Positions 1 to 5,765 of a stretch of 15,654 bases of DNA are shown in pieces. The stretch's first letter is position 1, and each line of letters opens with the position of its first letter. Both the position numbers and the translations under genes were made by a program. The stretch comes from Saprospiraceae bacterium (GTDB taxonomy: Bacteria; Bacteroidota; Bacteroidia; Chitinophagales; Saprospiraceae). Under the pieces are notes generated by a model. It made no database searches. It was not told the DNA's origin and saw only the letters and a program-made list of their open reading frames with translations. The stretch lies in the NCBI GenBank assembly GCA_020852155.1, contig JADZBJ010000290.1, positions 1 through 15,654 on the forward strand, given 5' to 3'.

Positions 1-1187
1 ATCGGTGTTGCCGGATTATCGAGGTTGTACAATCGGTAGTAACCATTGCCGAAGTTGCAGCACATACCATCGCCGTAGGCGTCCACAAAACGGATGGAAT
101 AGCAACCGGGGCCGGGCAGATCAAGGGTGTCTTTTATCTGGACGTTGTTGCCATAAGAGCCGGGGCCAGCATTGGTGTACAGGATACCGCCGCCGTTCGG
201 ACCGACCCATTCGTGGCCGCCGAATTCGAGCACCTGGCCATTTTCGTCACGGAGTTCCCAGTATGTTTCATAACCATAATTGTCTGTTTTGATTTTTAAC
301 AGAACACGTTGATTGTTAAAAACTTTACCCAGCGTGAAGTAGTCGCTTTTCTGGTTGTTGTCCAAATCCTGATCGCCGTAACTGCCGTTCACGGTATTCA
401 GGTTGGTGGTGAGCGTACCGGCTACTGAAACAGGCATTGAATCCAGCGTAATTTGCGCTTCACCGTACAATGGCAGGTTGCCCGACCACTGCAATGTCTG
501 CACCACGTTATCATTCCATTTCATCTGGAGCGTAGCAGATGTCAAGGCATTGCTGCCCAGGTTGATGAGCGTAAAACCTGGTCTGACCATGGTGGTATCG
601 CATATTTCATGCAGGTCATTGCCCAGTCCGTAGTTGAAAATACCGGCATTGTTTTCACCAAATGCGACGGGGCATCCTTGTGCTCTTTCCCATAAACCGT
701 CGGCGGAAACGGGTGGTATTTCATATACCTTCTTGTTTGGGCAAACCATGAATAGCGTCGGGAAATAAGTCAAAGCGTACAAATCAGCGATGCCATTGTG
801 GTTAATGACAGGAAAAGGCGTGCCGGTGGTCCAGTTTCCGGGAGAAGTGCTGTTGCAACCGGACTGCCCAAATAAACAGGCTGCGTTGGTGTTCGGGTCG
901 GCTTCGATAAACATGACCCTGACGGCATCTTCACCGCCTGGTCCATAAAATTGATGCAGTTGTTGTAACGCACCCGATTGGTGGTATGCCCAGCAGGGAG
1001 GACACCAGGTAGCGCCCAATTCGATAAAGACAACTTTGTGCTGATTCAGTAGGTCGTATAAATGCCACGGCTGACCGTTTACATCAGTGGCCATAAAATC
1101 CGGCGCAATCGCTCCTGCGGGCAATTGTGCGAATGTTGTATTGACTATGGTTGACCACAGCAGCAAAGAGACTAAAAATTTATACAT
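1..1187 (-). CDS. Secreted thioredoxin-like protein with YGDGxCC module (3' end outside window)
   Basis: The frame is open from ATG at 1187 to the window edge, 395 codons with no stop, so the C-terminus is missing. Residues 1-20 form a signal peptide ending TTFA, before QLPAG. Residues 25-150 are a thioredoxin/TlpA-like fold: APDF at 28-31, the redox motif WCPPC with Cys62 and Cys65, and a likely cis-proline at Pro143 (YFPT). Extra cysteines at 104, 111 and 149 could form disulfides. About residues 300-390 form a beta-sandwich module with YWELRDENG, GCYSIRF and DAYGDGMCC (369-377), a module common in secreted Bacteroidota proteins. Family knowledge suggests a T9SS sorting domain may follow beyond the edge. 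The product is probably an extracytoplasmic thiol-disulfide protein; substrate unknown. It is divergent from the T9SS cargo gene at 1374. The thioredoxin fold is clear; the physiological role is not. Confidence 0.85.
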   Translation of the reverse strand, partial: MYKFLVSLLLWSTIVNTTFAQLPAGAIAPDFMATDVNGQPWHLYDLLNQHKVVFIELGATWCPPCWAYHQSGALQQLHQFYGPGGEDAVRVMFIEADPNTNAACLFGQSGCNSTSPGNWTTGTPFPVINHNGIADLYALTYFPTLFMVCPNKKVYEIPPVSADGLWERAQGCPVAFGENNAGIFNYGLGNDLHEICDTTMVRPGFTLINLGSNALTSATLQMKWNDNVVQTLQWSGNLPLYGEAQITLDSMPVSVAGTLTTNLNTVNGSYGDQDLDNNQKSDYFTLGKVFNNQRVLLKIKTDNYGYETYWELRDENGQVLEFGGHEWVGPNGGGILYTNAGPGSYGNNVQIKDTLDLPGPGCYSIRFVDAYGDGMCCNFGNGYYRLYNLDNPATP

Positions 1188-1292
1188 TCCTTGTAGGAAA
1201 AGACCGATTTTTGAGATGTGCTTCGTGGCGGACGCAAAATGTCAACTCGCTTTTGAAATGTCCGTTTTTACACAAAATTTGACTTATTAGAA

Positions 1293-1300
1293 CAAATGTA
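1293..1300 (-). promoter_or_regulatory. Candidate Bacteroidota -7 element (TACATTTG)
   Basis: On the minus strand this reads TACATTTG, an exact match to TAnnTTTG, about 105 bases before the start at 1187. No convincing -33 TTG was found at the right spacing. It lies in the 186-base divergent region shared with the plus-strand gene at 1374. Confidence 0.35.
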
Positions 1301-1324
1301 ACTGTACTACGCGGGCGCTTGTGG

Positions 1325-1332
1325 TATCTTTG
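1325..1332 (+). promoter_or_regulatory. Candidate Bacteroidota -7 element (TATCTTTG)
   Basis: TATCTTTG matches TAnnTTTG exactly, 41 bases before the ATG at 1374, which would give a leader of about 35 bases. No clear -33 TTG is visible. It would drive the small T9SS cargo gene. Confidence 0.45.
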
Positions 1333-1373
1333 TTTAAATTTTTCAACACCTGCTAATACTGGACATTTCATTC

Positions 1374-2063
1374 ATGAAAAATCTCGTCTCTCTTTTTGCC
1401 TTGATGCTTATTGCCGCACTTTCTGCCCAGGCACAGCAGCATTTCATCGTAACGCCCAATCCGAGCGATACAACATCCACGGCCGACATGTCGCCAGCCG
1501 TCGCATACGCCAAAATAAAAAACCTGACGGACAACACATACACCATTCGTTGGACACGTACCATTGTCATGCTGTCGCCTAACCTCGAAACTCAGGTTTG
1601 CGACCCGGTTCAGTGCTGGTTTGCCGGCGTGAATACCAAAACCTTTGTCCTTGAGCCTCATGAAATCAGCTCATTGTATGTCAATTTTGCCCACCTTGAC
1701 GATCAGGAAGGTTGTGGTGTGGTACACCTGAATGTTCGCGACGAAAACAATCCTTCCGACAGCCTGACAGCGCGTTACTACTACAATCCGATGTTGTGCG
1801 GCGTGAATGTTGGCACAGACAATCCGTTTGTTCAGCAAGTTACGCTGGCGCCAAACCCGACTACGGAGTATTTCACCGTCAAACACACCCCGGAAGTAGC
1901 CATGATTCGCCTGTTGCAACTGGACGGCCGCGAGCTGGCGAATTTCCAGGCAGTGAGCGATCAGCGTTATTACATTGGCAACCAACCGAATGGCACGTAT
2001 GTGCTGGTTTTTGAAAATGCAGCCGGACGAATGCTGGGCGCCAAGGAAATAGTGAAGCAATAG
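1374..2063 (+). CDS. Small secreted protein with T9SS type A C-terminal sorting domain
   Basis: 229 residues. A signal peptide (MKNLVSLF...AQA, cleavage near residue 21) is followed by a beta-rich domain of about 130 residues with cysteines in QVCDPVQCW, EGCGVV and PMLCGV that may pair as disulfides after export. From about residue 155 the C-terminus matches the T9SS type A sorting domain: APNPTTEYFTV, then RLLQLDGREL, then LPNGTY-like QPNGTYVLVF, ending KEIVKQ. Such proteins cross the outer membrane by the type IX system and the tail is removed or attached to the cell surface. The middle domain is not recognised; it resembles a small Ig-like sandwich (inference). The gene starts 41 bases after a -7 element and ends before a strong hairpin terminator, so it is probably transcribed alone. 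Confidence 0.85.
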   Translation: MKNLVSLFALMLIAALSAQAQQHFIVTPNPSDTTSTADMSPAVAYAKIKNLTDNTYTIRWTRTIVMLSPNLETQVCDPVQCWFAGVNTKTFVLEPHEISSLYVNFAHLDDQEGCGVVHLNVRDENNPSDSLTARYYYNPMLCGVNVGTDNPFVQQVTLAPNPTTEYFTVKHTPEVAMIRLLQLDGRELANFQAVSDQRYYIGNQPNGTYVLVFENAAGRMLGAKEIVKQ

Positions 2064-2064
2064 A

Positions 2065-2081
2065 CCTGTTTCGACAGGGGA
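2065..2081. repeat. Possible orphan REP half-site with 5-bp TTCG-loop hairpin
   Basis: Bases 2068-2081 match 13 of 14 bases of the right half of palindrome unit 3 next to the RAYT gene (9403-9416). Here the left arm of the REP unit is absent; instead CCTGT (2065-2069) pairs with ACAGG (2074-2078) around a TTCG loop. It begins two bases after the stop of the T9SS cargo gene. It could be a decayed element or chance similarity. Confidence 0.3.
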
Positions 2082-2086
2082 AATAC

Positions 2087-2125
2087 AACGGAGTTGATAC
2101 CTTTGAGGCATCAACTCCGTTTTTT
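2087..2125 (+). terminator. Rho-independent terminator of the T9SS cargo gene
   Basis: A perfect 12-bp stem, arms 2087-2098 and 2110-2121 (core CGGAGTTGAT/ATCAACTCCG), has an 11-base loop and runs into five Ts (2121-2125). It sits 23 bases after the stop at 2063. The next gene starts at 2259. Confidence 0.85.
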
Positions 2126-2130
2126 GTACC

Positions 2131-2188
2131 CGGATTTAAGTGATTTTGAAGATTTTCAGGATTGATTTTCTTGATTTTCAATGATTTA
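2131..2188 (+). repeat. GGATTT-family intergenic repeat, copy A
   Basis: An A/T/G-rich stretch, nearly free of C, built from GATTT-type blocks. Bases 2157-2175 are identical over 19 bases to 4714-4732 in copy B, and the similarity continues imperfectly to about 2187. It lies just past the terminator of the 1374-2063 gene and points the same way as that gene. Confidence 0.7.
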
Positions 2189-2258
2189 CAGACACGAGTC
2201 GTTCAAAACCACTTTGGGTTGACTTTATTACCCAACGTCATCGTCAGTAGTTTTTCGA

Positions 2259-3488
2259 GTGAACTTTTCCCTGCACATCGCGCGACGCTATTTATTTGCC
2301 AAACGCAGCACCAATGCCATCAACATCATTACCGGTATTTCGGTCGTGGGCGTAGCCATTGGCACCGCCGCGTTGATTCTGGTTTTGTCGGTGTTTAATG
2401 GCTTTGAAGACTTGCTGGGCGGGCTGTTCGGGCATTTTAATCCGGAAGTGAAAGTGACCGCCGCCAAAGGCAAAACATTTCAGGCCGACAGCCTGATGCT
2501 GACTCGCCTTCGTCAAATTCCCGAAGTTGCAGCCGTGAGCGCCACTATTGAGGAAATTGCTTTTTTTGAATACGATGGCTCACAGGATTTTGGCGTATTA
2601 AAAGGCGTTGACACTTATTTTTCAGCCGTAAACGGCATTGATTCCACGATTATTGACGGTGAATACCTGCTGCAAACGCCCGATGGCGGCAACTGCGCTG
2701 TGTTGGGTTACGGCGTTTATACCAAACTCAGTGTCAATGCGAAAAACCCGTTGATTCCGCTGACCATTTACATGCCGGATAAAGACGGCGGCGGCGCAAT
2801 GGACCGCCCTTTCAAAACACGAATGTCTTCGCCGGTCGGCGCTTTTGCCATCCAGCAGGAATTTGATGAACAGTACGTCCTGAGTAATCTTCAGTTTGTG
2901 CGCGAATTGTTGGGCGCTGACTCCGCGACCGTTTCTGCCATTGAAGTGAAATGCCGAAAGCCTTCGGATATCGGCGCGGTTAAACTCAAAATACAGGAAG
3001 CGCTGGGCAATCAAGGCGAGTACATTGTAAAAGATCAATACGAGCAAAACGAGGCGTTTTTTAAAGTCATGCGCCTTGAAAAATGGATGGGATTTGCCCT
3101 GACCAGCCTGATGCTCATCCTGATGGCTTTCAATACCATCGGCGCTCTATGGATGATCGTACTCGACAAACAAAAGGATATTTCTGTCCTGAAAAGCCTG
3201 GGCGCCACCGATCAAGTGGTCAGGCGGATATTCCTGCTCGAAGGTTTGCTGCTGACTTTTGTCGGTATGGTTCTTGGCGTACTGCTGGCATTGTTGCTGT
3301 ACTGGCTTCAAAAACACTACGGACTCATCAGCATTCCTGAAGGTTTTATCGTGGATAGTTACCCGATTTCCATGCGCGCTACCGACTTCTTGCCCGTCGT
3401 TCTGACCGTCTTGAGCATTGGTTTTTTGGCCTCGTTGCTGCCTGCCCGGAGAGCCATGCAAGTACCCGCTTTTTTGAGGGAAGAATAG
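2259..3488 (+). CDS. LolC/LolE-type ABC transporter permease (FtsX/MacB family)
   Basis: 409 residues with the four-helix layout of the family: TM1 at about 23-46, a large periplasmic domain at about 47-275, then TM2 (about 277-300), TM3 (about 323-350) and TM4 (about 375-397). The N-terminus LHIARRYLFAKRSTNAINII, the ISVVGVAIGTAAL helix, the DISVLKSLGA coupling helix after TM2 and the LLPARRAM end are typical. Family knowledge: with a LolD-like ATPase such permeases extract lipoproteins from the inner membrane for transfer to LolA. No ATPase gene is adjacent, which is usual in Bacteroidota. The start is GTG at 2259; the -10 region holds TAGTTTTT, one mismatch from TAnnTTTG, four bases before it. 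A short leader or a slightly different start is possible. Exact substrate (lipoprotein or otherwise) is inferred. Confidence 0.85.
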   Translation: MNFSLHIARRYLFAKRSTNAINIITGISVVGVAIGTAALILVLSVFNGFEDLLGGLFGHFNPEVKVTAAKGKTFQADSLMLTRLRQIPEVAAVSATIEEIAFFEYDGSQDFGVLKGVDTYFSAVNGIDSTIIDGEYLLQTPDGGNCAVLGYGVYTKLSVNAKNPLIPLTIYMPDKDGGGAMDRPFKTRMSSPVGAFAIQQEFDEQYVLSNLQFVRELLGADSATVSAIEVKCRKPSDIGAVKLKIQEALGNQGEYIVKDQYEQNEAFFKVMRLEKWMGFALTSLMLILMAFNTIGALWMIVLDKQKDISVLKSLGATDQVVRRIFLLEGLLLTFVGMVLGVLLALLLYWLQKHYGLISIPEGFIVDSYPISMRATDFLPVVLTVLSIGFLASLLPARRAMQVPAFLREE

Positions 3489-3511
3489 GACAAAATCGTC
3501 AAAGCAAATGC

Positions 3512-3519
3512 GATCTTTG
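3512..3519 (+). promoter_or_regulatory. Weak -7-like element (GATCTTTG)
   Basis: GATCTTTG differs from TAnnTTTG by one base and lies 23 bases before the mutA ATG, in the 54-base gap after the permease gene. No -33 element is seen, so read-through from the permease gene is equally possible. Confidence 0.25.
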
Positions 3520-3542
3520 CGACCCGCAAACTGCTTCCGCCC

Positions 3543-4673
3543 ATGTTGAATTTTGACGAATTTCCCGCTCATGACAAAGCCGCCTGGCTGGCTCAACTCA
3601 CCCGCGACCTGAAAGACAAGCCTTTGGACAGCCTTGACTGGAAGTTGTCTGACGATCTGGTGGTGGCGCCGCTGGTGCATGCTGATGATTTTCAGGAAAG
3701 CCCAAAGCCGCTGTCGCAGCAACCCAACAACTGGGAAATTTGCGAAGACATCGCCGCTGACGACCCGGGCAATGCCAATCAGCAAAGCATGGAAGCCCTT
3801 TACGGCGGCGCTGGCAGCCTGGAATTTCAACTTTCCAAACCGGCAGATACGGCTACCCTGCGTGGGGCATTGAGCGGTATTTACCTTGATTTTATCGGAT
3901 TACATTTTTCCGGCGTCGGTGTACAGCACAATCCAGCGGCAGTATTGGCGGCCTTGCAAAACATTGCCAAAGAAAACGGCCTTTCAACGACGGCCCTGCG
4001 CGGTACGCTGGCATTTTCAACGGAGCCAACCGGCACGCTCCCGCCTGACTGGCGTTATATGGGCGATTTGATTGAATTTGCGGAGCAGCAATTCCCGCAA
4101 TTTCAAGTGTTGAATTTCAGATCGTCGGATCAGTTTTCGGAAAAACATGAGGCGGTTGATGAACTGACGGCCTTGCTTCGGCAGGCAACTGTCGTTTTTC
4201 AACAACTCACGCAACGCCAAATATCGGCTTCGGCGGTGGTCAAACAAATACATTTCACGGTGCAGATCGGTTCCAGTTATTTTCTGGAAATGGCCAAACT
4301 GCGGGCGCTGCAACAACTGTGGCAGCGTTGGCTTGAAAAACGCGGACAACCGGCGCTGAAGCCGGTTATTAGCGTGCGTTTTAATCCAAATGCCTACACC
4401 GACGCCGTTTACACAAATATGGTTCGCGCGGCGTCCATGTCTATGTCGGCGGTGCTGGGCGGTGCAACCCGACTGACTGTGACGCCTTACGATAGCAGTC
4501 GGGAAGACATGTCGAAATACCCGGCATCGTTTGGTCGGCGTATCGCGCGCAACGTGCAACACCTGATGAAAATGGAATCCGGCCTGGATCAATACGCCGA
4601 TCCGGCAGCCGGCAGTTATTATATTGAAACACTCACCAAACAACTGGTGGAGCAGGCCGAGAAGAGGATTTAG
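3543..4673 (+). CDS. mutA: Methylmalonyl-CoA mutase small (beta) subunit, probably truncated at the 3' end
   Basis: 376 residues matching the B12-free small subunit of Bacteroidota methylmalonyl-CoA mutase, which stabilises the catalytic MutB in interconverting succinyl-CoA and methylmalonyl-CoA. Recognisable blocks are the N-terminal LDSLDWKL/HADDF region, NWEICEDI, YFLEMAKLRALQQLW, MSAVLGGATRLTVTPYD, FGRRIARNVQHLMKMES and the barrel-end signature DPAAGSYYIETLTKQL. From memory, family members of this phylum run to about 450 residues, with roughly 75 more after this point; here the protein stops nine residues after YIETLTKQ. Codons 375 and 376 (AGG ATT) and the stop TAG are the first nine bases of repeat copy B. 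No mutB follows; the next gene is a flavin reductase. Either the gene was broken by the repeat, or the short form still folds. Function is doubtful. Confidence 0.8.
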   Translation: MLNFDEFPAHDKAAWLAQLTRDLKDKPLDSLDWKLSDDLVVAPLVHADDFQESPKPLSQQPNNWEICEDIAADDPGNANQQSMEALYGGAGSLEFQLSKPADTATLRGALSGIYLDFIGLHFSGVGVQHNPAAVLAALQNIAKENGLSTTALRGTLAFSTEPTGTLPPDWRYMGDLIEFAEQQFPQFQVLNFRSSDQFSEKHEAVDELTALLRQATVVFQQLTQRQISASAVVKQIHFTVQIGSSYFLEMAKLRALQQLWQRWLEKRGQPALKPVISVRFNPNAYTDAVYTNMVRAASMSMSAVLGGATRLTVTPYDSSREDMSKYPASFGRRIARNVQHLMKMESGLDQYADPAAGSYYIETLTKQLVEQAEKRI

Positions 4674-4750
4674 ACCAGGATTTAGACCAGGATTTTCGGG
4701 ATTTGAGGATTTGCAGGATTGATTTTCTTGATGTTGAAGGATTTAAGGAG
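4665..4750 (+). repeat. GGATTT-family intergenic repeat, copy B (contains mutA stop codon)
   Basis: It opens with two perfect tandem copies of AGGATTTAGACC (4665-4676, 4677-4688) and continues with blocks at 4689, 4698, 4706, 4715 and 4738, each starting AGGATT or GGGATT, a degenerate tandem of 8-12 base period. Bases 4688-4720 match the reverse complement of copy C (5729-5761) at 32 of 33 positions; 4714-4732 are identical to copy A. The mutA stop (4671-4673) lies in the first block. Orientation follows mutA. Confidence 0.85.
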
Positions 4751-4830
4751 CTATGAAAATAACCTTTTACCCTCAACCTTCTGCCCTCCGCCTTTTACCT
4801 TTTTCATTCGTTTTTTAAAAGAAATACAGC
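4751..4830 (+). other. Pyrimidine-rich leader with possible 21-codon ORF (4753-4818)
   Basis: AAGGAG at 4745-4750 stands two bases before an ATG at 4753 that opens a 21-codon frame ending at TAA 4816-4818, twelve bases before the flavin reductase start. The peptide begins MKITFYPQ and is rich in Pro, Phe and Leu because the DNA is a C/T-rich tract (4762-4815). Bacteroidota rarely depend on Shine-Dalgarno sites, and the AAGGAG is part of the repeat, so translation is doubtful. TACCTTTT at 4796-4803 is one base off the -7 consensus and could serve the flavin reductase gene. Confidence 0.2.
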
Positions 4831-5694
4831 ATGATCACTATTGAACCGGGTAAAATTGCCACCAAGGATTTACACCAGTTTATGTTGGGTGCGGTGGCGC
4901 CTCGGCCGATTGCCTTTGCCAGTACGATCAGCACTGATGGCGTGCTGAACCTTGCGCCGTACAGTTTTTTTAATGCATTCAGCAGCAACCCGCCGATCAT
5001 GATTTTTTCATCGAACAGGCGTGTGGTTAACAATACCACAAAAGACACCCTGAAAAACGTGGAAGATACCGGCGAGGTGGTCATTAATGTGGTATCGCAC
5101 AGCATTTCGAGGCAAATGGCGCTGGCCAGCGTAGAATACGGGCCTGAGGTGGACGAATTTAAAAAAGCCGGATTTACACCTTTAGCCTCCGAGATGGTCA
5201 AGCCTTTTCGCGTAGCAGAAAGTCCTGTACAAATGGAATGTGTGGTGGAACAAATTCTGCCTTTGGGCAAGGATGGCGGCGCTGGAAACCTGATTGTTTG
5301 CCGCATGGTGTTGATGCACATTGCTGAAGAGGTGCTCAACGACAAGGGCCGTATTGACCCGCATAAAATTGACCTGGTGGGCCGTATGGGGCGCTTTTAC
5401 TACGCACGCGCCAGCGGTAGCGCCATTGAAGAAATTGTGCAGGAAGTCACCAGTATGGGCATCGGATTCGACACCTTGCCGACATCACTGCGCCATAGCC
5501 AATGGCTGACGGGCAACGAACTGGCACAAATTGCAGCGCTAACTTCCTGGCCAACGCGCGAAGCAGCGGCACAGTATGCTACGCAACTTCAGGCGGGTAT
5601 GGGCATTGAAGCCGTTCATGCGCAAATTCGCACCCTGATTCAGCAAGGCAAACCCGACGAGGCGGCTTTGCTGGCTGCGGCTTTTGAGGGATAG
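4831..5694 (+). CDS. Flavin reductase-like, FMN-binding split-barrel protein
   Basis: 287 residues of the flavin reductase domain family (DIM6/NTAB type). The FMN-binding split barrel covers about residues 10-200: VAPRPIAFASTISTDGVLNLAPYSFFNAFSSNPP is the family hallmark (quoted in part: APRPIAFAST, NLAPYSFFNA, SSNPP), followed by KDTLKNVEDTGEVVIN, and MGRFYYARA near 195, where the family usually has GGxxYxR. Residues about 205-287 form a helical tail with the LTGNEL motif seen in Bacteroidota members. Members bind FMN and reduce it or use it on small substrates; the substrate here cannot be told. The ATG at 4831 precedes the conserved ITIEPGKI start. The gene is bracketed by inverted repeat copies B and C and converges on dnaE with 68 bases between stops. 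Confidence 0.85.
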   Translation: MITIEPGKIATKDLHQFMLGAVAPRPIAFASTISTDGVLNLAPYSFFNAFSSNPPIMIFSSNRRVVNNTTKDTLKNVEDTGEVVINVVSHSISRQMALASVEYGPEVDEFKKAGFTPLASEMVKPFRVAESPVQMECVVEQILPLGKDGGAGNLIVCRMVLMHIAEEVLNDKGRIDPHKIDLVGRMGRFYYARASGSAIEEIVQEVTSMGIGFDTLPTSLRHSQWLTGNELAQIAALTSWPTREAAAQYATQLQAGMGIEAVHAQIRTLIQQGKPDEAALLAAAFEG

Positions 5695-5715
5695 GGCCAC
5701 AACACGTCCGTAAAT

Positions 5716-5765
5716 CCCCTCAAAAATGAATCCTGCAAATCCTTAAATCCCGAAAATCCTGATCA
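5716..5765 (-). repeat. GGATTT-family intergenic repeat, copy C (inverted, touches dnaE stop)
   Basis: Read on the minus strand it starts at the TGA stop of dnaE (5765-5763) and runs to about 5716 through CAGGATTTTCGGGATTT, AAGGATTTG and CAGGATT. The 33-base core 5729-5761 has one mismatch to copy B. It fills most of the 68-base gap between the convergent flavin reductase and dnaE genes; no hairpin terminator was seen there. Confidence 0.85.

Noticed and set aside
5..292. 95-codon plus-strand frame at the left edge
   Set aside because: Shadow of the minus-strand thioredoxin-like gene, which is open without stops to the edge and carries a recognisable YGDGxCC module.
1671..2114. 147-codon minus-strand frame
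   Set aside because: Antisense to the T9SS cargo gene and running into its terminator; the plus-strand protein has a signal peptide and a sorting domain.
3147..3830. 227-codon open frame on the minus strand
   Set aside because: Antisense across the permease and mutA genes, with low-complexity Gln/His-rich translation typical of a shadow frame. Likewise 4017-4643 (antisense to mutA) and 13184-13891 (antisense to ACMSD and hydrolase).
4753..4830. C-terminal remnant of mutA downstream of repeat B
   Set aside because: No frame after 4673 shows mutase-like sequence; the region is repeat and C/T-rich DNA only.
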